DNA from: Marasmius tenuissimus
Taxonomy: Eukaryota > Basidiomycota > Agaricomycetes > Agaricales > Marasmiaceae
Assembly (NCBI GenBank): GCA_029532415.1
Contig: JAQOTA010000059.1
Location: 434,001-498,000 of the forward strand
DNA: 64,000 nucleotides
Direction: 5' to 3'
Below are positions 51,470 through 63,159 of the stretch, in pieces; within the stretch, counting starts at the first letter, position 1; every line of letters begins with the position of its first letter. Below the pieces are notes generated by a model. That model was not told where the DNA came from. It did no database searches and saw only the letters and a list, made by a program, of their open reading frames with translations. The translations under genes and the position numbers were made by a program.

Positions 51470-53270
51470 TTACAATTGTGTTCGTCCATCCATATCAGGT
51501 TCGGGCTCTTCAAGCTTCAAACGCCTGGACCTCCGGGTACCTTCAGTACGGCTCTCGTTCCCATCCATGGCGGAGGCGTTTCTCTTTGTGCCGGCATTGT
51601 GCTGAGACCCGGCAGCCCGAGTATCCTTAGTCTTCTTCGTACTGGCTTTGGACTTTCCGGCAGCTCTCGACGGAGCAGTCTTGGAGCGAGTCTTCATCCG
51701 CGAAGGCCGACTGGGAGACTCATGCGGGTTTCCAGTGGAGCCTGGCGGGGCAGGCGCTCCAAGGATCGCCTCGTATAGAGTAAGGGCCCTCTCCAATAGC
51801 TTACGATGCTCCTCGCTCGCGATATACGAGTCAAGAAGAAATTCTTCATCTGGGTTGTCGGTAGTCCATCGATCCCGCAGAGCGCGAATGAATTCGCCTG
51901 CGTTCATCAGGACAAAGAAGGGGTCTTGCCAGAGCCAAAAGACTTCCTCTTCGTCATAAACAGTTGGGTCAATGGCTCGGAACTTTCGGATCACGCGGGC
52001 AACTTTTGGTATGAACTCTGGGGTTTGGTGCGGGTTCGATGGATCCTGGGGCTTTACCTATGTAAATGGGGGCCGGAAAGAGGTGTGAGTATGACCGGAT
52101 CGCTGAAGTTGTGCAAGCAACTGAATACGTACACGTCGGCGCAATGGTAGTGGGAACCGTTTGATCTTTATCTCATAGTCAGTGCCTTCATTGTGGACGT
52201 CTTCGACGGGCATGTCAAAGTCCTGAGCGTCATCGTCGACCTCATGGCGAGGAATAAGAAAACCAGACTGACACAAGACCCCCACGGCCTTGTATGGGTA
52301 GTTGGCAGGTGGAAAAATCTAGGGGATCCTAAACGTTGCTGTTTGAAGACTTCGATGGACCACTTACCTTCCTGCGTTGGAGATCGTCAGTGGCAAGCTT
52401 ATTATACTCCTCTAAAGTGACCTCTCCATCCGCGAATCTCCGCCTAAGCTCATAGAGATCGTTGAGATAGCATTCTATGGCGACCATCAATGCTTCAGTG
52501 GGCACAAATTTGATGAGTCCTGTGTCCACGGCGTAGTGGAAAGTTGGCGTAACTGAATCATAAAGTATGTGAGTACAAGGTGCTGGTCACTATAGGGAGA
52601 CGACACTCACGAATCCAGAAGCTTAACGAGGAGTTGATGTTGATTAGTTTCTCTCCAATACCACGAGCAAGTTGGTCCAACTGGGGTTTGGGTGTTAGAA
52701 CATGCTGTAGACTGATCATAAAAGAGGACTACTACTCACTAATTTGTTGCTTGTAGCCACCGGAAGAACGTGGCACATATGAAGAACTCCTCCGAGTAAG
52801 GACAGAACACCCAGCCCACCATAGATGTGCATGATCGAAGTCTTGTCGAAAATTGTCGCACGAGAGTAGTCGCGCCCTAGGGCCTTCTTGTAGGGCGTCG
52901 GGTCAAAGGCTCCAAGTGCCTTCTGTCCGACATACGGGGTTACAAGAGAACTAGAGCCAGCCTCTGGGGCAACTGACATACCGGCGCGGTCATCGGCAGC
53001 CGCCAGTGGAAGGTCCTCCTCGTTTGAGCTCTCTGGGAGCGTAAATTCGTCACAGTCAACTATAACATCGTCTGAATCGTCCGCCGGTTGGTCTATTGTA
53101 GCGTCCGTGCCGTTGCTCGGAGCGTCTTCGAATGCAGATGGACTGAAATCGGACTTTATGCCAATTGAATTCCTAGATTCTCGGATGAGGCGCGAAGCGG
53201 GAGGGGAGAGTTGAGGGTAGTGACCAGGGGCCGGAGATTTGAGAGCGGAGAATATATCGTCGTCGCTCAT
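51470..53270 (-). CDS. Uncharacterised multi-exon protein
   Basis: The start at 53270 (MSDDDIFSALKSPAPG) is chosen over the in-frame ATG at 53309 because the latter lies in a short leader-like stretch; either is possible. The N-terminus is acidic and serine-rich. A conserved-looking middle is spread over several exons: YKKALGRDYSRATIFDKTS, then GGLGVLSLLGGVLHMCHVLP, and after an intron LDQLARGIGEKLININSSL. Next comes a charged region with EALMVAIECYLNDLYELRRR, and then FWLWQDPFFVLMNAGEFIRA. The C-terminus is Lys/Arg/Ser-rich (TRSKTAPSRAAGKSK) and may carry nuclear localisation signals. I do not recognise a domain. The exon spanning about 52000-52140 is the least certain. Confidence 0.6.
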
Positions 53271-53624
53271 ATCGAGAGGATGCAAGAGAAAGAAAGCATA
53301 CCCTGACACCCTTATATAGGCCTCGAGAGGTATCGTTCTGCCAGAAGCAGCGACAATGGGAGACTTGCCTCATGGGGAGAGGGCCATAATGGTACCAATA
53401 TAATGAGACATTCGGACAACAATCATCTTCGACACAGGATCGGAAGCGGCAGAGTGGCCAATGGCGCGGCCAAAGATAGCAACAATGGTGGTGGTTCGGG
53501 GTAAAGTGGTAAGCGGTCCCGTGATCACTTGTTGAACAGGAGCGGTGAGCGCCCGTCTGTCATTGTTAAGCACGCGTCTTGGACTTGAAACCGACCACCA
53601 CCACCACCCAGCTTTGTCGCACTC
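53271..53624. other. Divergent promoter region
   Basis: About 350 bp between the minus-strand gene start and the plus-strand ATG at 53625. A caccac-repeat tract (53597-53610) lies just upstream of the plus-strand start. No TATA box was evident. Confidence 0.4.
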
Positions 53625-54845
53625 ATGTTGCATCTGCAACTTCAAGATATCACAACGCAGTCTGACGGGCAGACAGATCTCGAAACCTTTCCATTGATTG
53701 AAGAAGACAGGATAATAAATCCCATGGTGCGTCAGCTTTCATCGTGAATGCCGGTGCTGCTCAGCCTGAACATTCATACTTTCTAGGCCTTACATCGCTT
53801 TGAATGGACATTTGGTCTGGATAATTTAGGCTTTCCTTTCAATGGCGAGGAGAATGAGATGACCGGTACGTTCCTCTACCGTTCCTCGAGGGGTACTTCG
53901 CTCACGATATGTCTAAGTGCACAAGGACCTCGTTCGCCATATTAAACGACAGAAACTGGCATTTTCTCCATCCAAGTCCGTCATTCAAAGAGCCTACGCG
54001 ATGATGGAGCACAACAGGAAAATAGAGTCAGCCGGGGATCGGCAACGGTTTGAGGTGAGCGCGTCGTACCGTTACGCTGCGTATCTGTATTCACTAGTTG
54101 GCAGGACTTTGGTACAGGTCCCTGGGAATACGTCCTCTTTTCAACCAAAGGAAGAGAGCCGCTACCTCCGCTATTCCACCGTATGCCTGATGGCAATACG
54201 ACACCCTTGTCACTCGCAGTGTCCGACTACGACAGCCTCCCTCGCTTCATGTCTATGATTCATCCACTTGTTGTCATCTTCTTCAGGAAGTTGCACTCGA
54301 TTGGCTCTTATCGCGTTGAGCGGCCGCTTTCGAAACACGTTATCGAACCGATGGAGGCCGTATTTCTCCGTTGGCCTATTTGGACACACAACCACTTTCT
54401 TCCCAAACTCACCTCTCCGAAACGCAAGCGGCCAGGCGCTTCTGACTGCTGTGGTTGCCCAGACTGTAAACGATGGGAGTATAGCGATGACTCGACTTCA
54501 GGTTCGAGCTCACAAGGAACCAGATCGGAGTCATCCACCGGCTCCGACAGCTCAGACGATTCGGAGTCATGGCGTGATCCCGACCCCGTCAAGCAGGTCA
54601 CCGAAGACGACTCTCGCGTCAAGGAATGGTCGCTGCAGACCGAGAAGCCATCCGACGACCACGATTCCGACTCAATTTTGGAGCAATATTCTATGGAAGC
54701 ATCGCCACCAGTTGCAGAGATTCTGGGGAGGTTGGATGAGGCAATGGGTTTACGGAAGGAGCGGTTACAGCTGATGCTCAACGCTGCAAAGCCTTCTCGA
54801 TGCAAGAGAAGCTCGAGGGCAAGCAAGCGGTCGAGGAGAAGTTGA
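53625..54845 (+). CDS. HNH-nuclease-like family protein (tentative)
   Basis: Four exons: 53625-53726, 53787-53865, 53918-54054 and 54105-54845, all with good GT-AG introns and a consistent frame. The product starts MLHLQLQDITTQSDG. It carries LHRFEWTFGLDNLGF, VHKDLVRHIKRQK and PRFMSMIHPLVVIFFRKLH. These recall an agaricomycete family often annotated as HNH nuclease-like, with a His-rich LHHFEYAWGL-type opening and an SHIHPFFVIYDAGRKL-type end. The last third is Ser/Asp-rich and ends in a basic SKRSRRS tail. A CCGCPDC cysteine cluster (near 54455) may bind metal. The family link is from memory, and no complete HNH motif is visible, so nuclease activity is doubtful. Confidence 0.5.
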
Positions 54846-56946
54846 TTTCAATGTCTATTCTTGTCTTTGCTATCTATTGCATTTATCCCGCTCTGTTTCC
54901 GCGACCTGTATTGTTCTGCCATTATCGCCATTCATTGCGCGTATCTGTAGCATCTGATTTTCCCGCTTCTACTGAATCCAGGATATAGCAGGATATAACC
55001 TTTCTCTAGCTTGTAACAAGTCGTTTGTTTTTGGTGCATTCTTGACATTCTGTATCAGTAACTTACGTAGACGCTATCATTGTAAATTTATTTATCTCTC
55101 AAGTAAGATTGATCTTGTATTGTCACGCGTACTTGTTGGTCCCTGTGGATCCTCAATAGCGAGAGTCTGAGCGTTCGCGCCTCCGAGTACTTGACTCGGT
55201 CCAGAAGTTCATCTGTTTCCCTCCCACTTCAAGGCACCCAAAGGCCGAAGCTAAACGAGACTTTAATGCAAAAGCTATCTATGGCAACGTACAAGCCATA
55301 TTTCTTGGCGAAAGACGCTACTGTGTATTTCACTATAACTCGTGAAAATCTCACTGTCCTGCAATCTCCACCTTTGACATGGAATCCTGGCAACTCCCGC
55401 CCGTGTCCCTATACTTCAGCCTCACGCCATTTCCATTCAATTCCTCTCATTCGTGGATTATCGTAACAAGGGCTATCGAGTCTCACGCTCCTGCAGTGTC
55501 TCTGCAGGGCGTCGACGCATGAGTAGACGCAGGAGTAGGCTTGGTCTCAGCGTCTATAAGCGTTGAGGTCGTGAGCAATAGCTTAGGTCGGGGGTCAGTG
55601 ATTGAACTCTTTCCTCTGAGGCTCAATCAACGGCGTCGAAAGAGTCTAAGGTGCTAACACTATCGGAAAGCTCTCGAGTAGCAGTTATAGTCGCTAAGAT
55701 TTCCTCCAATTCTATTCTTTTATCAACACTTCTGGTAACTTCACTGCTGCCCGAGTCCGAGCCGCCGCTCTTTAGTACTTCAGCCCGATAGGACCTCATT
55801 TGTCGAAGCCCGGAGCGTTGTAGTGATGAGCTCAACGGCGATCTTGATTAATTGGCGTGTGGAGGCGTGGAGGGATGCACCGAGTCTATATGGATTACTA
55901 GGACATTTGTCGATGCAGTTGTCGGCGATGTACCGTCATTACTAGATAGAGTCAACTCCCCGAGGCTGACATACAGAGGCTTCCCTATGATATCGTTTGG
56001 TGAGCTATCATCGGGACTTGTGGCGCAATCTGAAGCACCTATGGCGGCGCTAGAGTTTTCGAGAGAACCGTAGCTGTCCTGTTCATTATATGGTGGCCTA
56101 AGGTTCCGAGTGTTAGCTCCGTCAGGCCGAAGTAGTATATGTAGTAGTGTAAAGGTTATGGTGGTTGGATTTGAAATACTAATGTCAGCCTCCACCTCAT
56201 ATCCTTTCTTTCATATCCCTCAGTTGCAATTGAGCGATGGATAATGAATGGAATCAGCTTCCCAGATTTGTGGCGAATCAGTGGCAGTGACGTTGTCGAA
56301 GGGTGCTCGAACTTGACCGTAGACAATAGGAATCTCGAGTCGATTCAAAGCGCTCAGCTTTTCTGTAAAAACTCAAGGTGATCTGAGCAACAAAATGTCA
56401 ACAATACAAAAACACGCACAGGTTGAAAGGGCATTTGCCAAGTAGCATCCTCATGGGCTCGGCCGAGGTTATGAATGCTCGAAACGGGTAAGCTGACCCC
56501 TCCTGTAACATCCCTTAAACTTCGTGACTCGTCAATGTTGCGCTCGGAGAGAGTTGGTGAAGAATATGTCGTGATTGATACGACCTGCCACGGGTCGTGG
56601 TCGTGGTCGCAGGCCAAACGAAATTGTGGCGTCAAGCGCCGAAAATTCCAACCCGTGTGAAATGCTCAAGCGCTCGATGACACTCAAACCCATGCCATCA
56701 ACTCCTTCAGCCTCACACAGGCCACTAACACCTTTCCTCGTCACATTCCTCGTATACTGGTCCTCTATAACTCTTTCTGCACTATTTGACAGATGCAGAA
56801 TGCTCTCTGCGTGTGTATCCTAAGGCCCATTGAAACCCCCAACTTGTGCATACGATGCAGGATCACAACACCAATCCAGTCCGTCGTTGTCGAGTTGTAT
56901 TGAGCTTTAAGAGTTGAGGAAAGTGGAAGAAAACAAGAACTTCACA
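54846..56946. other. Gene-poor stretch with minus-strand ORF fragments
   Basis: Minus-strand ORFs at 55623-55835, 55848-56195 and 56354-56744 have plausible codon use (DGTSPTTASTNVLVIHI, GSLENSSAAIGASDC), and could be exons of one small gene of unknown function. I could not join them with confident splice sites, nor recognise a domain. The rest looks non-coding. Confidence 0.35.
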
Positions 56947-57306
56947 ATGGGTAAGTTCTGTAGAAAGAAAACACGGGACAATGCAAGACTAACTGGAGGT
57001 CGTCTTATATCCACTTCTCCTCACGGAAAGACGCAAAACACCCGTGACTGGCGACGTGAATTCTATCGCATTCTGCGGCAGCTGAACTACCAAGAGTGGC
57101 TGGTCTGGGCCAATCTGCAATCTGGTCAATTCACCTCGGCCAAAGAGAGCATTTTAAGCACACCCACTGTCTCGGATTCAGTATTCAACGTTCAACTCCC
57201 ATCTGACGAGAACTGGGATTGCGCCATACTTCGCTATATCGTTGCGATCGCTCCATGCCATGATACTATGTCAGACCTGGGAGCCAGCATGAGTATCGCG
57301 TCATAG
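56947..57306 (+). CDS. Small uncharacterised basic protein
   Basis: A single-exon ORF of 119 residues from ATG 56947 (MGKFCRKKTRDNARL) to TAG 57306. The first half is basic (RDWRREFYRILRQLNYQEW) and the second is neutral. No domain is recognised. The bases after the ATG (g-gtaagt) also look like a splice donor, so an upstream exon or a spliced form is possible. The beta-carbonic anhydrase gene starts 73 bp further on the same strand. Confidence 0.4.
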   Translation: MGKFCRKKTRDNARLTGGRLISTSPHGKTQNTRDWRREFYRILRQLNYQEWLVWANLQSGQFTSAKESILSTPTVSDSVFNVQLPSDENWDCAILRYIVAIAPCHDTMSDLGASMSIAS

Positions 57307-57378
57307 CGAACCTGACCTCTTGGGCACGGGCGGATTGGCATCGCCCATTCAAAACTTTTCCCTCAAACCATCACCACC

Positions 57379-58130
57379 ATGGCCTCAGAGTTCGCGAAGC
57401 ACAATGAGATCTATGTGAAGGAACAGCACAAACCGAACCTGCCCCTCCCGCCTTCAAAAAAACTCCTCATTGGTGAGCACCGCGCCGTGAGGACTTCTCA
57501 AGTGAACGTTTGAAGAACTGACGCTCTTATCTACACAGTGACATGCATGGATGCTCGAATTGAGTATGTAGATTCCTGTGAGACACATACGGGTATCAAG
57601 ACGTTATTCGTTCCAGCTCATTTGCCGCACTTGGCATACAACAAGGAGAGGCACACCACGTTCGAAACGCCGGAGGCCGAGTGTGAGCATTCATGACCTT
57701 TATTTTGCCCTCGCCCTCGTCCAGATACTAATATTCATCCATCACGCAGTCAAGAAGCTATCCGGAGTATCATTATCTCTCAACGTCTCCTAGGCGCGCG
57801 TGAGATTGCCGTGATACACCATACAGGTTGTGGAATGCTCACCTTCACTACGGAACAACTCCGGGATACTGTTAAGAAAGACATAGTGGACGACGCTACC
57901 AAGGCAGAGATTGACAAGATCAATTTTCTGGAATTTGGGGATCTCGAGGAGAGCGTTAGGGAGGATGTCAGAATTCTCCAGGAGAATCCGTTGGTATTAA
58001 AGGGCACCAAGGTGACAGGTTGGGTTTTCCAGGTTGAGGATGGTAAGGCAAGTTGCTCAGCATTTAGACTGTATAATGTGTATCACAGACTAAAATTCAA
58101 CGCGCCACTCAGCTCGTGCACATCGTATGA
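57379..58130 (+). CDS. Beta-class carbonic anhydrase
   Basis: The gene starts at ATG 57379 (MASEFAKHNEIYVKEQH) and ends at TGA 58128-58130. Its exons join to read LLI/VTCMDARI/DSFAALGIQQGEAHHVRNAGGR/VQEAIRSIIISQRLL. The zinc ligands and catalytic dyad are visible: C and D-x-R in CMDAR, then H and C in HHTGCG. The enzyme interconverts CO2 and bicarbonate, supplying bicarbonate to carboxylases and CO2 sensing. The last intron appears to be of the GC-AG type (donor gcaagt after GGTAAG, near 58050). Using it gives the natural ending TKIQRATQLVHIV; reading through instead gives an unrelated tail. Size, about 175 residues, fits the short fungal class. Confidence 0.88.
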
Positions 58131-60353
58131 AACTCCTCAAGTCGGAACTATTGGGAACCGCGAAGCGTCTCGGCGTTGATATGTACATACAACCCATACT
58201 TTTTTTGTACGAACTTATTTTGTGTCTCCATGGCCTCTTTCGTGATTGTTTCGTGTCAGGGGGCGCAACCTTGCATTTCGCGAGAGATAATAAGGTGTTG
58301 TAATCGGTCGTCGCTCCTTGGGCGTCCCTCTGTCTTGATCATTGCCTTTCGCTCGTCAACTAGGAGAGCTGGTTTACATACATTTAAGGATGCCACGCGA
58401 GCGTCCTCGGATCTTCGGCATTGGTCCCAAGCCAGTGGCCCAGCACCTCTTTGATTCTCACCACCACCTTCAGCCTACCTTTTTACCGTAAGTTTCTGGC
58501 CATGTCGCCGAGACGCGTGCAGTTACTACAGGAATGGCCACGCCCTATGGCATCGGACCGCTTGAATGGTAACTCATGACCACCAAACGATCAACGAACA
58601 ACCACCCAATACCAAAAATTGACATGAATCTGGCAGTCCGAACGTTCTTAAACCTCGAACCTCATTCCAAGAATTCACGAGCCGTTGAAAGATCCCACTT
58701 AGACAGGATCTCAATTGACTACAAACGTTCCGTATGTGAGCCCCGGATCTCCGTCGCACTTTTAGTAGAAGATTCATGACCCATAGGCTGAAATTCCTCG
58801 ACAGACGACATGCAGAGATCCCATAAGGACATCCGAAGACAACTCGACTTATCGAAATTTGATGACAGCGAAGGCACACCCAACACTGCGTCTCGGGTAC
58901 AATCATGCGTGCTGCCTTTTCTGACCGCAACCGATCAAGCTCTCAAGAAAAGCACCACTGGCAGACACGAAAAGACGCGAAATATCGATATACGCACGTT
59001 CTCGATGCATTTCTGTAGTAATTTGGCACGTCTGGCGCCTGGACCATTTGAAAGAAGGTTTTTCTCACTCGCGGTACTGGGCTCACAGGAATAGCTAATG
59101 AGGTGACCCATATCACTATACTTCATTCCCAGCGTGATCGCCATCGCCGACAGAGGCTCATTCCACGACGCACCAATCATAACTGACTATTCATTTCAGC
59201 GCCTGGGTACGAAGGTCTGATCAGCAACTACGTTGCCAAGCATTGGTAGCTAGTAGAGAGGAAGGCATAACTACAAATTCCATTCATGATGCATTCCACT
59301 CAGTAAATAGACATTCTTCCATCAGATATATTTGTCGACGTGATCCCGTGATGGATCAAGAGACGATGTTCGGATGAGGGTGTCTAACAAGGTTTTTGCG
59401 CTGTTTGGTCTGAGAATCATCTCACCGTTTCACATGTAGCGTGAACTCGAGAGGAAACTACTCCTCAATTCAACCCAATTTCACGTTCAGGCACCTCGAG
59501 AGACGAAACGTATTCTTTACCCCACACCTGCGACCCTGATTCGATTCAACCCCGCATTTCTCTGTTAACAGGTTTTTCCCGACATTGACAACTCAGTCAC
59601 TCCGAGGGAGTACATGGCGCCCGTGCAGACGAGCTTCTATCATGCTTGGATTTGGCGGGACCGTTAGCATGACCTAACGGCCCTAATCGTAGTCTAAGAG
59701 CTTGTTGGACTTGTATTTGACTCGCGCGGGCCCTTGCTATTACTCGACGACACGGTCCTCAACATTTGCACCCGGAGCACAGACCTTCTTTTGGTTACTT
59801 TCGTTTGGGCTATTCACGAGGACCTTGTGGTAGATAATCTCCTGACCGACTCCTCGAACCCCCTACCTACATACAATTCAAATAATAGTTCGACTGCTAT
59901 GGCGCTATTCTCTCGTGAAATTTGGCTCAGGATTTTTCATGTTCAGAGAAGCACGCGGTGATTTCCTTGTTGAAGGGAATAACTGATGAACCCCTCTCGT
60001 CGAACCACTAGTACGCATCCACTCAACATTCACCTGATTCTGCACATTTATTTGTGGTCATTCATGTTTGGGGACTTCTTTAGCCATCATTTCTCAGACC
60101 GAGTTGAGTCCGAGCATGTGTTTCCATATGCTCACCCTGTTCTCATGGGTTCCCGTGATACGGAGAGGATGGCAACAGGAGACCTAAAATTACCCCACTC
60201 TGCCCAATTGGTCAATGTTGCACGTCGCGATCCTGTTTTTGTTTGCGGAATTAACATCTTTTGCTCCTTCTTATGTTTCAATACTCGCATGGAAGGAAGG
60301 GATCAGGCGAGAAAGCGCGGAAAAATCACGTTCACACAGAGGTCCTCTCTACG
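58131..60353. other. Long gene-poor region
   Basis: About 2.2 kb with no supported gene. A possible short coding start lies at 58390 (MPRERPRIFGIGPKP) followed by a good donor (gtaagt, near 58489), but no continuation makes sense. No repeat or RNA gene was seen. Confidence 0.45.
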
Positions 60354-60360
60354 TATAAAT
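60354..60360 (+). promoter_or_regulatory. TATA box of the HsbA gene
   Basis: tataaat lies 50-57 bp upstream of the HsbA ATG (60411). A clear TATA box close to a short leader suits a strongly, conditionally expressed gene. Confidence 0.65.
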
Positions 60361-60410
60361 ACTGGGCATACAAGTTCTAGAAAAATTCAGCATCCATTCG
60401 ATCCTTTACA

Positions 60411-61144
60411 ATGCGATTCAACGCCTTCTTCGTCGTCCTCTCCGCTGCCTCGGCTCTTGCCACTCCTTTCAAGCGCGATGTCGCCACTGTCAAGGCCGAT
60501 ATTGCTACCATTAGCACTCAGACCACCGCTCTGGACACCGCGATCACCAACTACCCCAACCCAGGAGGAACCCTCGCGCAAGCCTTGGTGAGTTCAATCG
60601 CATTGCCAGCGTCTAGTTGCTCGTGTATCCTAACCTGACTCTCAACAGGCCATCCACAGCTCGGCAGTCGCCCTCGACAACTCCGTGAAGAAAGGCACTA
60701 CTGACACTCAGGGCACCCCTGCATTCAGTGAGGCCGATGGCCAATCCATCCTTGCATCCGTTCAAGCTATCGTGCCCACTATTCAGCACGCTCTACAACA
60801 AATCGTGGCGAAGAAGCCTGCTATTGACGGTGAGCATGACGAGCTGTATTTCCTCTCGTAATGCGTCCTCACCAAGTCTCGTCCTCCGCAGCTCTCCCTG
60901 TGGGCGGTGTCCCCGCGCTCGTTCTCCAGGATCTCAAGAATCTCAACATGGACACCGGCGCCTTTGCCGATGCCCTCATTGCCAAGGCTCCTGTGAGTAA
61001 AAGCCGTGGAGCTTCAAGCTTCTAAAACCATGCAACTTACGACTTTTAACCCACGCCATGTAGGCCGACCTTGTCGCTCAGGCTAACCAGATCAAGACGA
61101 CTATCGCAAATGCTTTCGCTACTGCTATTGCCGCATACTCTTAA
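60411..61144 (+). CDS. Hydrophobic surface-binding protein A (HsbA) family, secreted
   Basis: Four exons: 60411-60587, 60649-60829, 60892-60992 and 61064-61144, all with GT-AG introns and an exact frame. The protein opens with a signal peptide (MRFNAFFVVLSAASALA) followed by a Kex2-like KR. The mature part has the HsbA pattern of amphipathic helices: DVATVKADIATISTQTTALD, AIHSSAVALDNSVKKGT, VPTIQHALQQIVAKKPAID, LPVGGVPALVLQDLKNLN and ADLVAQANQIKTTIANAFA. Family members are secreted or wall-bound, coat hydrophobic surfaces and can recruit lytic enzymes; related proteins are called cell wall mannoproteins. The length of about 180 residues is complete. The TATA box at 60354 supports the start. 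Confidence 0.92.
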
Positions 61145-61868
61145 ATCCGCCTGCTGAAAAACAATGCACGTGTTGCTGTTGCGAGTATGTATATATAGGA
61201 CGTATTGCGCAATATATCTTGGTTTTGGAATCTCTCAAAACGCCTGACGCGTCGGAAAGGGCATTATCTCAGAGTGTGGCGGTAGTAAGGCTTGCATGCC
61301 CCTAACCCTTCGATGAAGATTGAGGTCCTCTAGTGCGTCGATGAGGACCTTGTCACCCATATTCGAGTGAAGTCTATCCAGGTAACCAACTACTTGGAAC
61401 ATTCAAGATGTCGACCTCCAACTTGTGCGACTTAACGGTCCCATAGGTCCCGCTTGCTCCATACATCGACGCGTCCTCAGGAGGACTTCACAACACGAAC
61501 TTGTTCGCCCCTGACAAGTGCCCAACGAGTTCCGGAGGTGGAATAGTGAGGTTCTGAAGAGCTACCAAACAAGGTCGTCATCAGTAGATGAGTCGATCGC
61601 TACCGATGCAGAGTCCCACATCTGACTTTAGCACGCGCTCCGGGAGGACGTGAAACGATGAATGTCGAGGTACATCTGTCGAATTGCGTCCAGACGGCAA
61701 AGAGGACCGTCAAGCCGTACTAGAGGGGTTTAAACCGACGAGTGAGTCGGGAAAGCTTTCTCGTTCCTACTAATGCTAATGTACAGTGTTGTACAGTGTT
61801 GAGCTTCTTTAATAGACATATGCACGCGTTCGTGATCGTCACATTCGCGAGTGAGAGCCTGAGCGTAG
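61145..61868. other. Convergent intergenic region
   Basis: About 720 bp between the HsbA stop and the minus-strand glyoxalase stop. A short direct repeat, tgtacagtgt twice in tandem (near 61780-61800), is the only structure seen. Confidence 0.5.
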
Positions 61869-62640
61869 TCACTTGAATGACGTCGGAACAACTTCAATCC
61901 AGTATCTAAAGGACGGCGTTAGACTATTACAGCTACGAGGGAATGAAGACGAGAACGCACCCGTCGGGATCTAGAAGGAATGCAATGTTCTTCATTTTCC
62001 CATCGGTGAGCTTCTTTTTGAAGGTAACCCCTAATTGTTCGAATCGTTCACAGGCCTTTTCAATGTCCTGAACGGTAATGGCAATGTGACCGAAACCTTT
62101 TCCGGGCTCGCTGTTGCCGCTGGAATAGCCCTTGAATTCGGAATCGGACTCCGTGCCGTGATTATGGGTCAGTTCGAGGATACCTAGCAAAGTGTAAGAT
62201 TTCGATCGGGGTTCGTTACCGAGGCGTACCTTCGCGCTGGAAAACCTCCTTCTCCTTCTCCTCCTTAGACAGTGAATCGAACTTGTTCTCCGTGTCAAAC
62301 GCAAGGAAATATAACGTGAAGTCGTCGAATTTCTTCTCTATAACCCAAAATGTCTCAGCATGATTCCTCGAGTTGAGATGAGGTTTCGTACCAGTAAGAA
62401 GGTTCATTCCAATGATCTGTTCGTTTAGGAGGCCTTTTTCAGTATCGCTGAAGGAAAAAACGCGAAAAAGGAGAGACTTACACGGGTGTAGAAATCCAAG
62501 GAAGCGTTCGCGTCCTTTACACGAAGCATCGTGTGGTTGAACTAGATCGCAAAGTGATGTTGTTGTCAGTTTCAGAAGGTCGCTTCATCGTACAAAGCAT
62601 AAAACACCTTGAAACTTGCGGTCTCTGCGCTACGAGGCAT
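61869..62640 (-). CDS. Glyoxalase I (lactoylglutathione lyase)
   Basis: The gene starts at ATG 62640 ([11 protein letters not shown], an 11-codon first exon 62640-62608) and ends at TGA 61869-61871. Introns join [36 protein letters not shown] and DPDG/YWIEVV. The four metal ligands of the fold are in place: His in FNHTML, Glu in ILELTHN, His in GFGHIAI and Glu in YWIEV. The enzyme isomerises the hemithioacetal of methylglyoxal and glutathione to S-lactoylglutathione, detoxifying a by-product of glycolysis in the cytosol. The segment [20 protein letters not shown] is nearly invariant in the family. It is the single-domain form, about 170 residues. Confidence 0.92.
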
Positions 62641-63159
62641 CCTGTGTGATGGTAAAAGTGAGAGTTGACGTTCCTTTGAGTCTGACAGAATGTTTGACAT
62701 CATGGGAATCAGATAAGGCACATTTTAGTGCCGATCCCGTATACTTTCTGTCGCTTCTTTGCGTACTACCTTGGTTGACGGTGAACATTGCGTTGGTAAT
62801 GGTAAAGAGGATTAAACCGTGCTCAAACAGTAGCCTCAATGTTTCAGATAAGTGGGAAGGTCGTGAGTGTGACTTGGGTGGGGGGCCCGGGGCTCAGCGC
62901 TCAGGTACTAGTAGATTCTCACGGGCATTGTCTCAAAGTTAGCGCTCGCACGTGGTCAAGTGACTCCAGGAACCCGAGGAGCTTGGGCTAGCTTGGGCCT
63001 TGGCAATGGCAATGGCATTTTAATTCGACCTCTTTCTGACACTTGCATGCCTCCTCAACCTCATTGCAGTGCCTCGAGGCTCGATCTCTGTCAGGCTAGT
63101 GGAATCGCGCCATAATATGTCGAAAGTAGCGAGCATCAACTTCGACCCCTACCACGAAC
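62641..63159. other. Divergent promoter region
   Basis: About 520 bp between the glyoxalase and MFS gene starts. Nothing beyond a gcttgggctagcttgggcc duplication (near 62981-62999) was recognised. Confidence 0.45.

Noticed and set aside
58390..58600. Short gene starting MPRERPRIFGIGPKP
   Set aside because: A good donor follows, but every continuation tried gives a stop soon after or no recognisable protein.
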